From: JAWWPY01 sp036394075 | GTDB lineage: Bacteria; Actinomycetota; Actinomycetes; Streptosporangiales; Streptosporangiaceae | DNA: 34,232 nt | Assembly: GCA_036394075.1 (NCBI GenBank) | Contig: DASWFT010000485.1 | Span: forward strand, 1 to 34,232 | Reading direction: 5' to 3' | Shown: positions 15,401-22,638 of the stretch, one piece after another | Position numbering within the stretch: position 1 is the stretch's first letter | Layout: every line of letters starts with the position of its first letter | Made by a program: the position numbers and the translations under genes | Notes under the pieces: model-generated | Told to the model about the DNA's origin: nothing | The model's input: the letters and a program-made list of their open reading frames with translations, nothing else | Databases searched by the model: none

Positions 15401-16350
15401 TTCTGCAGCGCCTCCTCGTCCCCGCCGGCATCGTGAACTCTGGCCTGCAGCGCGGCGACCACCTCGCGGGCGGCGTTGAGCGTGCCCTGCACGCTCCCGG
15501 CGAGCTCGTAAACGAGGCGACGCCGCGCGATGTCGCGCGCCACGACCAGGCGCCGCCGCGACCGCTGCAGCTCATCGGCTTGCTGGGACACCGTGCGCAG
15601 CCGCTGCGAAAGCTCGGCGGTCAGCAAGGTGTTGCGCAGCAGGAAGCCGGCGGAATTGGCGAGGTCCGTGACGAGCCGGATGTCCGGCGGGGCGGGTCTG
15701 CGGCCCGCCGGGAGCGCGACGCTGAGGGCGCCGAGCATCTCACCGCCGTCGCGCACCGCGGCGAACACGTCTATGTCGTCGCGCCTGCCGAATTCCTTCG
15801 GCCCGGTGAGCGTATGGTGCCCGAGCGGAGCAGGTGAGTTAGGCCATACGGCCGCACGCACCAGCCCAGGCCCCGACCTCAGCCACACCGCGGCCTGGCG
15901 CGCCTCGGTCCCTTCGCCCAGCAACCGCGCCAGACTGGGCAGCGCCTCTTCGAGCGGGCCGGCGGCCCGCAGCCGACCCGCGAGGCTGGTCAAGACCTCA
16001 TATCGGCTCGGGCTCGGCAGGAGGTGCCGGTCTACCGCCACGCCGACATGGCGGCGCACCGCGGCGAATCCTGCCGCGGTGATCGCCACGGCGACCAACC
16101 GCAGGGCGCTTCGCCAACCGTCCGACCAGGGAGTCAGCGCGCCCAGGCCGACGGCCACAGCCAGGTAGACGCCGGTCACGTAGGCGGCGAGCACGGCCAG
16201 CTGGCACGCCCAGGCCAGAGCGTGACGCAGGGGGCGGCGGCCACGCCGGCGTGCCTGGTTGGCCACGCTGATCGGCCGTGTCACTGTTTCATGCGCCGCC
16301 GAGATGACTACCGCAGGTGAACCGGCGACGGCTGGCGAGCCCTTGGACAT
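12442..16350 (-). CDS. Tandem sensor histidine kinase: degenerate kinase half fused to active NarX-type kinase
   Basis: About 1302 residues from ATG 16350 (GGAG 5 nt upstream; GTG 16356 is also possible). First half: two TM segments (about 48-72, 83-101), a GAF-like domain (about 120-245), then a HisKA_3/HATPase-like region. There the phospho-acceptor motif reads 'RRRLVYELAGSVQ' with Tyr where His is expected, the N-box 'MYFCAAVALRALAARDHA' has no Asn, and the G1 box is 'DESRSG'. A linker leads to the second half: about eight hydrophobic segments (roughly 535-870), a 'LADRLAYGERPAPDHVL' motif, a second GAF-like domain, a coiled coil, and an intact kinase with 'ERNLHDGAQPHLVAIRMSLG' (His near 1101), 'LEAMQNARKHA' N-box, 'VDTGPGID' G1 and 'GFGLQGMDDR' G2. 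Both halves share the same layout, implying duplication and fusion. The probable partner is the convergent response regulator. Confidence 0.9.
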   Translation of the reverse strand: MSKGSPAVAGSPAVVISAAHETVTRPISVANQARRRGRRPLRHALAWACQLAVLAAYVTGVYLAVAVGLGALTPWSDGWRSALRLVAVAITAAGFAAVRRHVGVAVDRHLLPSPSRYEVLTSLAGRLRAAGPLEEALPSLARLLGEGTEARQAAVWLRSGPGLVRAAVWPNSPAPLGHHTLTGPKEFGRRDDIDVFAAVRDGGEMLGALSVALPAGRRPAPPDIRLVTDLANSAGFLLRNTLLTAELSQRLRTVSQQADELQRSRRRLVVARDIARRRLVYELAGSVQGTLNAAREVVAALQARVHDAGGDEEALQKITSQARVVIGALRAETNVLIARFRSVVHGIYPPALSDHGLATAVESLAATLPRTTRIAVRGLRRYPMELESPMYFCAAVALRALAARDHAVPLRIRLADTGRNLVLTIIDESRSGQMGDDERALLDEMGDHAGAHGGMANATEIDGSLWLQATFPLRVPPVNHPALNGSPGIGHASEVDWSEDDGAVAVGGSGADGVTQASSREVKAGRVASHGIAADNAQGLTGEHGGRRSRGDGAFWAAFAVYSALATAWLALGLVIGIAANVQAVRHAVERLALGGHPSWLAHVAAGLMAGLPKSYPTGEVVLDYAFSAMNIAIAVVLLWLARRDWTVRLLAVGMVGSAAAFNLQAHSDIDAVQRMAGLGIGWWHSLLLHGVGGVAYVFALLLFPTGRLNNGGRSRWAGGALAFVGLAGAVALLSESTAQYPHTISFVVFFGLLTPVVGITAQWRRYVDAATAEARQQSAVLLRALVLAFGAAVLLSAGGLVIRVAHVPGFTVDPQALAFWIFRAVFAVIPCALMLGVLRFRLWDVERLFNRALVYGLLALLIGVLYVALVIGADVLLGLPMRQNPLIQIAATAAVALALAPARTMLSRLADRLAYGERPAPDHVLARLSALSQATHSGVAILPSLARIVGDGLGARSCEVRLIRPDGRLEIRSWHAGHADSAAPDTAAPDTAAPDTVARGSDAAIRPGTALLSVPVVHRGVTVGEIRVEPPAGGLAPVQRRLLADLADGAGLVLRNARLAFELERRLAVISEQAAAISASRRRIAAAQAHERQALERNLHDGAQPHLVAIRMSLGLAEHRISSGAGADRAAPLAAILEGIAARIDGASASLSEIAQGLYPPKLVEEGLCAALQAHVTAMPGETSLEFGAGTEHARFGADVEAAVCFACLEAMQNARKHAPDAQIRLALARDAGGLRFTVVDTGPGIDPETARGFGLQGMDDRVAAVGGTLEFRSLPGEGTTVSGWVPAEPINEGAAPSMAA
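13361..13405. repeat. Three 15-bp tandem repeats in the kinase linker
   Basis: GTGTCAGGNGCCGCG occurs three times head to tail (13361-13375, 13376-13390, 13391-13405); only the first copy differs, at one base. On the minus strand it encodes a PDTAA-type pentapeptide repeat inside the GAF domain before the active kinase core. In-frame slippage would change loop length without breaking the protein. Confidence 0.8.
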
Positions 16351-16483
16351 CGGCACTCCGCGTCAGGAAACGCTCCCGGCCGAGCTTATGCCAGTCCGGG
16401 GACGCACAGTAGTAACGGAGTGGTGACGGCCTGGAACCTGCCGCAGGCCGTCATTTCCACTAGTGGTCTTACAGACCGCTGGG

Positions 16484-16783
16484 TCACGCCGCCGCTGAGG
16501 CGAGGACGTGGGCAATTCTTCCCGCGGTGAACTCGATTTCGCTCGCGGGTGCGATGCGTTCCGCCCACGACCACCAGAACCACCATTCCCCGGCGGTCTG
16601 CGCCACGAAAATGCTCTCCGCGAGATCAGGGGCATCACGATTGATTACCTCGACGAAACTGGGGCCGTCGCCGATGCGAGTGACGTTGGCGAGAAGCCCT
16701 CTTGTGCTGAGCGCCTCTGCGAGCGGCTCAAGGTAACTTCTCCCGGTGCCTGCGACGGACGCGGTGGGCATCGTGTCGATCAT
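16484..16783 (-). CDS. Small 'WFWW' protein, copy 1
   Basis: 99 residues from ATG 16783 with AAAGGAG 5 nt upstream; a longer frame to 16855 has no ribosome binding site. The protein runs 'YLEPLAEALSTRGLLANVTR', 'GPSFVEVINRDAPDLAESIF', then the striking aromatic motif 'GEWWFWWSWAERIAPASEI' and an Ala-rich helix 'AGRIAHVLASAAA'. It is clearly paralogous to the 93-residue protein at 30519-30800, sharing LA..L..RG, P....VIN..A..LAE and WFWW.WA.RIAPA. No signal peptide or TM helix. I know of no named function; similar small Trp-rich proteins occur beside HTH regulators in actinomycetes. It is divergent from the von Willebrand A gene at 17075. Confidence 0.75.
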   Translation of the reverse strand: MIDTMPTASVAGTGRSYLEPLAEALSTRGLLANVTRIGDGPSFVEVINRDAPDLAESIFVAQTAGEWWFWWSWAERIAPASEIEFTAGRIAHVLASAAA

Positions 16784-17074
16784 TGCGACTCCTTTGAATG
16801 CGTTCACCGTCCGCAGGTGGGACCAGGTCCGGCTGCGGGCTACTGACATCCACACTTTCGCCTCATTGGCCGCACCGGCGCGAGGAGGCAGACCGGTGTG
16901 CTTGGAGCGGAGGCAGGCATCCGCCCGGCCGAGGGTGCCTGCCTCCCCAAATCCGCTCCGATCACGTCCCGATCACGTGCCGCTCGCGCCTCACGTACGT
17001 CAGCGCGCTGGAGCCGCCCCGAAGGGCGGTAGCGTGTGGACGGGGGGCCAGACATCCACACGAAGGGAACGATC
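16784..17074. promoter_or_regulatory. Divergent region between WFWW copy 1 and the vWA gene
   Basis: These 291 nt separate two divergent starts and must carry both promoters. No open frame here looks real. I see no obvious -10 element. GATCACGTCCCGATCACGTGCC near 16969-16985 contains two copies of CGATCACGT 11 nt apart, a possible operator. Confidence 0.3.
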
Positions 17075-17809
17075 ATGAGCGAGCCAAGGACAGAAACAGG
17101 CGGCCCGAACCGCACTCCGCGTAGTGAAATCGGACCGGCGGTCTCCGCGAACCGCAAGAAGGAGCCTGTGCTCCTGCTTGACCTCTCGACCAGCATGGAC
17201 TGGAACGCCGCTTCCGAAACCGGCCCGGACTGGCCCGATCTCACCAGCCGCCGTGCCATCGTTATCGGGGCCCTGCGCGGTCTCGTCCGCGTCCTGGAGA
17301 AAGAAGACAGCGAGGCGGCTGCCGAGCAGGCTGGCGGCAGTGATGAACTGGGCGGCCTGCTGACCCACGGGTTCGCCAACGAGCATGTCGAGATCGGCGA
17401 CCTCAACTCCAGCAACCTCGAACGCAGGCTCAACGAGATCCAGTGGGGCGGCCGGACGTACATCATGCCGGCCTGGAAGGCCGCGCTCGCCGACTACGAC
17501 GAAGAGTTTGGCGACAAGGACCCCGACGAGCAGCCGACCATGCTCACCCTCGTGCTCACCGATGGAGAGGCCGACGACTGGATGGAATTTGAGCCCGTCC
17601 TGGAGAAGGCCTCCGCCAAGCGTGTCTTCGTGGTCGCGATAGTGGGCCAGGGCGACAAGCACAACGCCACCGTCGCCGCCTACCAGGAAGCGGCCAAGAA
17701 GAACGCCGCCCAGGACAAGTTCGGGAAGGTACACGTCGAAGTGGTTTCTTTCGACTCTGTGACCGACCCCGAGGAGATCGCCCTTGACCTGATAACGCTG
17801 GTCAGCTAG
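17075..17809 (+). CDS. Cytosolic von Willebrand factor A domain protein
   Basis: 244 residues from ATG 17075 (AAGGGAA upstream); a GTG at 17036 is less likely. After about 30 polar residues the whole protein is one vWA domain. The MIDAS metal site is complete: 'VLLLDLSTSMDWN' gives D36-x-S38-x-S40, 'WGGRTYIMPAWKAA' supplies the Thr, and 'LVLTDGEADDWMEF' the distal Asp. The C-terminal strand/helix 'KVHVEVVSFDSVTDPEEIAL' closes the Rossmann-like fold. There is no signal peptide, TM helix or LPXTG, so it acts in the cytoplasm, probably as a Mg2+-dependent protein-interaction module, as in TerY- or CoxE-like proteins. The partner is unknown; the divergent WFWW gene shares its control region. Confidence 0.85.
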   Translation: MSEPRTETGGPNRTPRSEIGPAVSANRKKEPVLLLDLSTSMDWNAASETGPDWPDLTSRRAIVIGALRGLVRVLEKEDSEAAAEQAGGSDELGGLLTHGFANEHVEIGDLNSSNLERRLNEIQWGGRTYIMPAWKAALADYDEEFGDKDPDEQPTMLTLVLTDGEADDWMEFEPVLEKASAKRVFVVAIVGQGDKHNATVAAYQEAAKKNAAQDKFGKVHVEVVSFDSVTDPEEIALDLITLVS

Positions 17810-17880
17810 CGGCAGGTCGATAGACGCGAAGAGGTGGTCGGCGCGGGTAGTGGGGTGCGAGCGGCAGCCTGGGGGTCGTC

Positions 17881-18438
17881 CTAGATACGCCGATAGCGAA
17901 CATAGACGACGCGGGAGCCGAACGTCCGGGTCTCGAGCAGGTCGAGGTTGATCTTCTCCTCGAGGGGCGGAAAGTAAGGCGTGCCGCCACCCAGTACGAC
18001 CGGGCTGACGAACAGCCGGTACTCGTCGATGAGGTCCAGCTTGATCAACGTGGAGGCGAAGCCGGCGCCGCCGACTGACACCACGCCCTTCCCGGGCTGT
18101 TCCTTGAGCCTGGCGACCTCCCCGGCGACATCACCGGAGGCCAGCCTGGCGTTGCCCGCTACCTTCTCCAGCGTCGTGGAGAACACGACCTTCGGGATGG
18201 CATTCCAGATCCGGGCGAACTCGAGCTCCTGGGGGTCTGAACGCGTCTCCTCAGCGGCCTCCCAGGGCAACATGTCCTCATACAGCCCCCGCCCGCACAG
18301 GTTGGCGCCGATCTCCCGCGTCTGCTCATTGTGGAACCGGAGCAGCTCCTCGTCCGGCGCCGCCCAGTCGATCTCGCCTTGGGGTCCGGCGATGAACCCG
18401 TCCAGCGACACGCCCATCGAGTAGATCAGCTTGCGCAT
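17881..18438 (-). CDS. Dihydrofolate reductase/RibD C-terminal family protein
   Basis: 185 residues. The N-terminal 'KLIYSMGVSLDGFIAGPQGEI' and the later 'GVVSVGGAGFASTLIKLDLI' and 'DEYRLFVSPVVLGGGTPYFP' are diagnostic of the RibD_C/YwjB-like branch of the DHFR fold, which binds NADPH. Length is typical of the stand-alone family. These proteins are annotated as dihydrofolate-reductase family, but few have a proven substrate. It is on the same strand as, and 91 nt downstream of, the amidohydrolase gene, though with a gap that could hold its own promoter. Confidence 0.9.
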   Translation of the reverse strand: MRKLIYSMGVSLDGFIAGPQGEIDWAAPDEELLRFHNEQTREIGANLCGRGLYEDMLPWEAAEETRSDPQELEFARIWNAIPKVVFSTTLEKVAGNARLASGDVAGEVARLKEQPGKGVVSVGGAGFASTLIKLDLIDEYRLFVSPVVLGGGTPYFPPLEEKINLDLLETRTFGSRVVYVRYRRI

Positions 18439-18529
18439 CAGAGCCCACCTCGTGGGAGCTTCACCATTGCTGTGCCGCTACGCGGCGCCGCCGGCATCGT
18501 CTTCCTCCTCGCGTTCGGAGAGCGTGTGA

Positions 18530-19384
18530 TCATAACGGAGTGAGCCCGAGGATGCGGGCGGCGTTGTCGTGCAGCACCTGGTCCATCACGCCGGCTGGCA
18601 GGCCGAGGCCGGTGAATTCGGCGAGGCAGCGCTCGGGGGTCAGGAACGGGAAGTCGCTGCCCCACAGGAACTGCCCGGACAGCCGCCCTTGCAACTCACT
18701 GATCACCTCCGAGGGGATCCGCCGCGGCGACCAGCCGGAAATGTCGATGTAGACGTTGGTCTTGTGCAGGGCGATGGCGATCAGGTCCATGTGCCAGGGC
18801 CAGCCGAAATGCGCGGCTACCACGGTCAGGCCCGGATGGGCGGCGGCGACCGGATCGAGCTTGAGCGGGTGGGCATAGTCGATCCGGATGCCCTGCCCGC
18901 CGGGCTGGCGGGCACCGATCCCGCTGGTCCCGGTGTGGAACAGCGCGAGCAGGCCGTGCTGCTCGCACGCGGCGAAGATCGGCCAGTGACGAGGGTCATC
19001 GGGCGAGAATGCCTGCAGCGACGGGTGGAACTTGACCCCGCGCAGCCCGAGGGACGCGATGTTCGCCACCTCGGCGGCCGCCGCCTCACCTTTGTGCGGG
19101 TCAACTGAGCCGAGACCAGTGAAGACGTCCGGATGAGCGCGGCAGGCGGCAGCCACAGTCTCATTCGGGATACGAGGCCGTCCCGTCGCGGTCTCCGCAT
19201 CCCAGGCCAGCAAGACCGCCATCACGTCCAGCTGGCGGTATCTGGCCGCCAGTTGGTCCAGCGACAGCCGTTCCACGGTCGCGCGGAAATACGCTTCGGC
19301 CGCCTCGACGTAGCCGGCCATGCTGCCATCCAGCCAGTCCGGGGTGGGCAAGTGCACATGGAAGTCAACGGCGCGCAAGGGCAC
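18530..19384 (-). CDS. Amidohydrolase family (ACMSD/amidohydrolase_2-like) metal hydrolase
   Basis: 284 residues from GTG 19384. The TIM-barrel metal-site motifs appear in order: 'AVDFHVHLPTPDWLDG' (HxH at residues 9 and 11), 'LGLRGVKFHPSLQAF', 'LLALFHTGTSG', 'LTVVAAHFGWPWH' and 'FLWGSDFPFLTPE' with the catalytic Asp. This is the pattern of amidohydrolase_2 proteins, which include decarboxylases and hydrolases of cyclic compounds; the substrate cannot be told. No ribosome binding site stands out. The gene lies just downstream (minus direction) of the long palindrome at 19425-19479. Confidence 0.88.
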   Translation of the reverse strand: MPLRAVDFHVHLPTPDWLDGSMAGYVEAAEAYFRATVERLSLDQLAARYRQLDVMAVLLAWDAETATGRPRIPNETVAAACRAHPDVFTGLGSVDPHKGEAAAAEVANIASLGLRGVKFHPSLQAFSPDDPRHWPIFAACEQHGLLALFHTGTSGIGARQPGGQGIRIDYAHPLKLDPVAAAHPGLTVVAAHFGWPWHMDLIAIALHKTNVYIDISGWSPRRIPSEVISELQGRLSGQFLWGSDFPFLTPERCLAEFTGLGLPAGVMDQVLHDNAARILGLTPL

Positions 19385-19424
19385 CGGCTCATCGTAATGG
19401 CAGGCCGCCCGGCCGGGCAGAATT

Positions 19425-19479
19425 CCATGATCACGGTGTCTTCTCAGTCACGGTGACTGAGAAGACACCGTGATCATGG
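19425..19479. repeat. Perfect inverted repeat, 26-bp arms, 3-nt loop
   Basis: The left arm (19425-19450) starts CCATGATCACGGTGTC and ends TTCTCAGTCA; the right arm (19454-19479) is its exact reverse complement, with CGG as the loop. It lies 95 nt downstream of the lipoprotein gene (minus strand) and 40 nt upstream of the amidohydrolase start. It is less GC-rich than surrounding DNA. It could be a strong factor-independent terminator, a small palindromic repeat element, or an IS/MITE-like remnant. Confidence 0.85.
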
Positions 19480-19574
19480 TCGGCGGGGCTGGCGTGGACG
19501 CGGCGGGACAGGTCCCCCGGCGGTGCAGCGCGCGCCTAGCTGAGCCGAGGTCTATGGCATGACGCGGTCAGCGG

Positions 19575-19931
19575 CTAGACGTTGCCGTCGCCGTCGCTCG
19601 GACCACCGTTGTTGTCGGCATCCTGATCGCCGCCATTGCCCTGCGGGATCGGGTTGGCGGGCGGAGGCGCCATGGTCGACGGCGGAGGTGGGGGCGGGGG
19701 CGGCGGAGGAGGCGGCGTGGTTGACGGCGCCGGCGCGGGCGTCGTGGCCGGCGGCGTCACCGGGGGTGCTTGATGGTGGGTGGCGGCCGCATGCGGCGTC
19801 GCCGGCGCGGTCACGTGGGTGGCCTTGGCTGAGGACGCCGGCTTTTGCGTGGCACCGGCGGCACCACAGCCTGCGGCAAACGCCGCCAGCAGTGCGAACC
19901 CGGCCGCCGCTCGGGTAAGGGTCAACGACAT
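19575..19931 (-). CDS. Proline-rich lipoprotein
   Basis: 118 residues from ATG 19931 (AAGGA upstream). A lipoprotein signal peptide ends in the lipobox 'LLAAFAAGC' (Cys at residue 22). The mature part is Ala/Thr/Pro-rich with an uninterrupted run of about 12 prolines and ends in an acidic/Asn-rich tail ('DQDADNNGGPSDGDGNV'). Such architecture suits a wall-spanning spacer anchored in the membrane with an exposed polar, possibly cation-binding, end. No enzymatic domain is seen. The function is unknown. Confidence 0.7.
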   Translation of the reverse strand: MSLTLTRAAAGFALLAAFAAGCGAAGATQKPASSAKATHVTAPATPHAAATHHQAPPVTPPATTPAPAPSTTPPPPPPPPPPPPSTMAPPPANPIPQGNGGDQDADNNGGPSDGDGNV

Positions 19932-19979
19932 TTCTTATCCTTGCGAGTTGATGATCTTCTGGAACGGCGGCCGCCGGTT

Positions 19980-20081
19980 ATGCCTGTAAACACGTGGCCC
20001 GACCCCGTGCTGGTTCAGCGTGACGGGCCTACGGAACGCCAGATGCGTCACATCACAGGGCAGATGCCCCGGGCGAGTTGA
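19980..20081 (+). CDS. Possible 33-residue peptide
   Basis: ATG 19980 opens a short frame 'MPVNTWPDPVLVQRDGPTER' ending 'MPRAS'. Its composition looks more protein-like than chance frames nearby, but there is no clear ribosome binding site and the frame is only 33 residues, between a lipoprotein gene and a broken ATPase gene. It could also be a fragment of a lost gene or chance. Confidence 0.15.
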   Translation: MPVNTWPDPVLVQRDGPTERQMRHITGQMPRAS

Positions 20082-20084
20082 GGA

Positions 20085-21264
20085 TCAGCGTTTGGGCCAG
20101 TGCCACGCTGGCTCGTCAAGCAGCCGCTGGCCGACGATGCGGGTCTCGCCGAAGTCCTTGGTCAGTTCGATGGTGTTGACGCGCGCGCCCGCCTCCTCGG
20201 TTGCGCGCCGCAGGGCGTCGATCAGGGGCCGGGAGTGCGTGACCGCGATTATCTGGGCGCGGGCCGCGGCCCCGGCGATCAGCTGCGCGAGCGGGGGAAG
20301 CAGCTCGGGGTGCAGGCTGGTCTCGGGCTCGTTGAGAACGATCAGGCTGGAGGGCCTGGGCGTGAGCAGCGCCGCGGTCCACAGCAGGTACCGCAGCGTG
20401 CCGTCCGACAGTTCTGGGGGCACCTAGCGGCCGCAGCAGACCGTGCTGGTGCAGGAGCAACTCGAACCGGCCGGTCCTATCAGTTTCGATGCTGATCTGG
20501 CTGCCGGGGAAGGCGCGGTCGATCGCCGCGTCCAGGGCTGCGGCGTCGCCGATCTCGCGGATGGTCTGCAGCGCCGCCGCCACGTCGGCCCCGTCGGCGC
20601 CGAGGACCAGGGTCCGGGTGCCGATCTGGCTGCCGCGGGCGGGGGCGGCGGCGTCGGTCCGGATGTAGTCATAGAACCGCCAGGACCGGATCCGCTCACG
20701 CAGGCCGAGTACCTCGGGCGCGCGCTGCGGATCAGCGAACTCGCTCAGCATGCTGTCGTACGACCGGATGGGATAGTGCTTCGACCAGGTGCCGTCGTCG
20801 CCCCGGATGCGGACGACGCTGTTGCCCCGGTCGCAGAGCAGGGCCGCAGGCCGGAGCGCTGGCCCGTTCCAGATGCACTCCCGCTTGATCTCCGGATCCC
20901 GGGCGAACGCAGTCTGGCCACCGCCGGGCGGAAGGCCGAGGTCGATGGCATAGCCGAAATCATCCCCGGCGAACCCCAGCCGCAAGCTGACCGCCTTGGT
21001 CCGGACGGTGCCCTGCACCGGGTGACGGCCTTCCCGTACCGATCTCCCGGTCTTCTCCGGGCCGGCCCACAGCGTCGACGGCAAGCCACCCTCGCGGGCC
21101 AGCGCAGCCACGGCCCCGTTCCGTGCCGCGCCAGCAAGCAGGCGCAGCGCCCGGTACAGGCTGGACTTGCCGCTGCCATTGGCGCCGGTCACCACGTTCA
21201 GCGTCGCAAACGGGACAACCAGCCGCCGCAACGACCGGTAGTTCTCAACCGCGAGCGTGGCCAT
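20085..21264 (-). pseudogene. AAA/RecF-like ATPase broken by a one-base frameshift
   Basis: From ATG 21264 the frame gives an AAA_21/COG4637-type ATPase: 'MATLAVENYRSLRRLVVPFA', Walker A 'VTGANGSGKSSLYRALRLL', then a long insertion domain. At a run of five G (plus strand 20416-20420) the frame leaves the family and becomes Ala/Arg/Gln-rich. The missing C-terminus is intact in the neighbouring frame: signature 'ELSDGTLRYLLWTAALL', Walker B 'SLIVLNEPETSLHPELL', 'IIAVTHSRPLIDALRR', and a stop at 20085. Removing one G joins the halves into a normal protein of about 390 residues. Such proteins are SMC/ABC-type ATPases often found in defence or DNA-metabolism loci. Either a true mutation or a homopolymer sequencing error. 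Confidence 0.85.
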
Positions 21265-21464
21265 CACGCGCCCGACGGTACCCGGCCCGGCCGTCCTCAC
21301 CCTTAAGACCGTCATTACCGGCGTCGCCAAGCACCGGCTCCCCGCGATGACCGGCCAGGCACCGTGTGAGAAAAATCTTGAACTGGTATGTCGATCGGGC
21401 GGCGCCTCGTTCGAAGCGTCGGCAGAGCCGGAAGGGAACCGGCCCGACCGAACGGAGAAGGACG

Positions 21465-22151
21465 ATGACAGTTCTCGAGCACACCACCTCCACGACCTCG
21501 TGCGACCGGGAGTCGCGCATCACCAAGTCGCTCCTGGGGTACGGCGTGATCGCCGGCCCGGTGTTCGTCGTGGTGTCGCTGGCCCAGGCGCTGACCCGGC
21601 CGGGCTTCGATCCCGCCCGGCACGCCTGGAGCTTGCTGAGCAACGGCGACCTCGGCTGGATCCAGGTCACCAACTTCGTGGCGGCCGGGCTGATGACCGC
21701 CGCGCTCGCCGTGGGCCTGCGCCGGGCCGGCGCCGGCACGTGGGCGCCCCGCCTGATCGGGGTGTACGGCCTGAGCCTGGTCGCCGCCGGGGTCTTCCGC
21801 GCCGATCCGGCCCTCGGGTTCCCGGCGGGTACGCCCGCCGACGCACACACCGTCAGCTGGCACGGGACGCTCCACCTGGTGTCCGGCAGCGTCGGCTTCC
21901 TCTGCCTGATCGCGGCGTGCCTGATCGTCGGCCGGGCGGCCGCCGCCCGGGGAGCACGCGGCTGGGCGATCTACTCGCGGATCACCGGCGTGGTGTTCCT
22001 CGCGGGCTTCGCCGGGATCGCATCCGGATCGCATGGTGCGCTGACCACGCTGCCGTTCACGGCAGCGGTCGTCCTCGCCTGGTCCTGGATCACCGTGCTG
22101 TCGGTCCGCGTCTACCGCGCCGTGGCCCACGATACGGTCGAAGCCGCCTGA
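21465..22151 (+). CDS. DUF998-type six-TM membrane protein
   Basis: 228 residues from ATG 21465 with GGAGAAGGA upstream; the longer frame from 21366 adds Arg-rich sequence. Six hydrophobic segments are visible, e.g. 'LLGYGVIAGPVFVVVSLAQAL', 'FVAAGLMTAALAVGLRRA', 'LHLVSGSVGFLCLIAACLI' and 'LPFTAAVVLAWSWITVLSV'. The 'SLLSNGDLGWIQ..NF' element after TM1 and 'FRADPALGFPAGTP' are characteristic of DUF998 proteins. Function is unknown. It is 49 nt upstream of the DGPF/YCII gene and forms one transcription unit with it and the ECF sigma gene. Confidence 0.85.
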   Translation: MTVLEHTTSTTSCDRESRITKSLLGYGVIAGPVFVVVSLAQALTRPGFDPARHAWSLLSNGDLGWIQVTNFVAAGLMTAALAVGLRRAGAGTWAPRLIGVYGLSLVAAGVFRADPALGFPAGTPADAHTVSWHGTLHLVSGSVGFLCLIAACLIVGRAAAARGARGWAIYSRITGVVFLAGFAGIASGSHGALTTLPFTAAVVLAWSWITVLSVRVYRAVAHDTVEAA

Positions 22152-22200
22152 GCGCGCCCCCTACCATCACCGCAGATAACACGTAAGGGAGACGAGAACC

Positions 22201-22572
22201 ATGCGGTACATAATCCTGCTGAGGGGCGCGCAGCCTTCCACCCCGCCGCCCCCCGGGCTGATGGAGGCCATCATGAAGCTCGGTGAGGAGGCCACCCAGG
22301 CCGGTGCGCTGCTCGACACGGCGGGCCTGGCGCCCAGCGCGGCCGGGGCCCGGATCGAGCTCGCCGCCGGGAACGTGACCGTCACCGACGGGCCGTTCAC
22401 CGAGTCCAAGGAGTTGATCAGCTACGCACTGTACGACGTGCGGAGCAAGGACGAGGCGGTCGAGTGGGGCGCCCGCTTCATCCGGATCCACCGCGACCAC
22501 TGGGCGGGCTGGGAAGGCACCGCGGACGTGCTGAAGGTCATGGGGCCGGAGGACTTCGCGCCGCCCTCCTGA
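22201..22572 (+). CDS. DGPF/YCII-domain protein, ECF42 partner
   Basis: 123 residues (AGGGAG upstream). The YCII/DGPF fold is evident: 'MRYIILLRGAQPSTPPPPGL', 'EEATQAGALLDTAGLAPSA' and the signature 'VTVTDGPFTESKELISYALY', ending with 'RIHRDHWAGWEGTADVLKV'. Proteins with the DGPF motif are consistently encoded next to ECF42 sigma factors, as here. The family's biochemical role is not settled. Confidence 0.93.
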   Translation: MRYIILLRGAQPSTPPPPGLMEAIMKLGEEATQAGALLDTAGLAPSAAGARIELAAGNVTVTDGPFTESKELISYALYDVRSKDEAVEWGARFIRIHRDHWAGWEGTADVLKVMGPEDFAPPS

Positions 22573-22632
22573 TCCAATACGCCGGAGCCGGGGACGTACG
22601 ATCGTCCCCGGCTCCGGCGTGATGATTGGATC
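22571..22632 (+). terminator. Large hairpin between DGPF and sigma genes
   Basis: ACGCCGGAGCCGGGGACG (22579-22596) pairs perfectly with 22603-22620 around a 6-nt loop. An outer GATCCAAT (22571-22578) pairs with ATTGGATC (22625-22632), leaving a 4-nt GATG bulge. The base of the hairpin begins inside the DGPF stop codon and ends directly before the GGGGG ribosome binding site of the sigma gene. It may terminate most transcripts or hide the sigma RBS. Confidence 0.75.
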
Positions 22633-22638
22633 GGGGGC

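Noticed and set aside
16459..16468. CCACTAGTGG palindrome between the kinase and WFWW copy 1 genes
   Set aside because: A 10-bp palindrome is expected by chance in a window of this size and has no supporting context.
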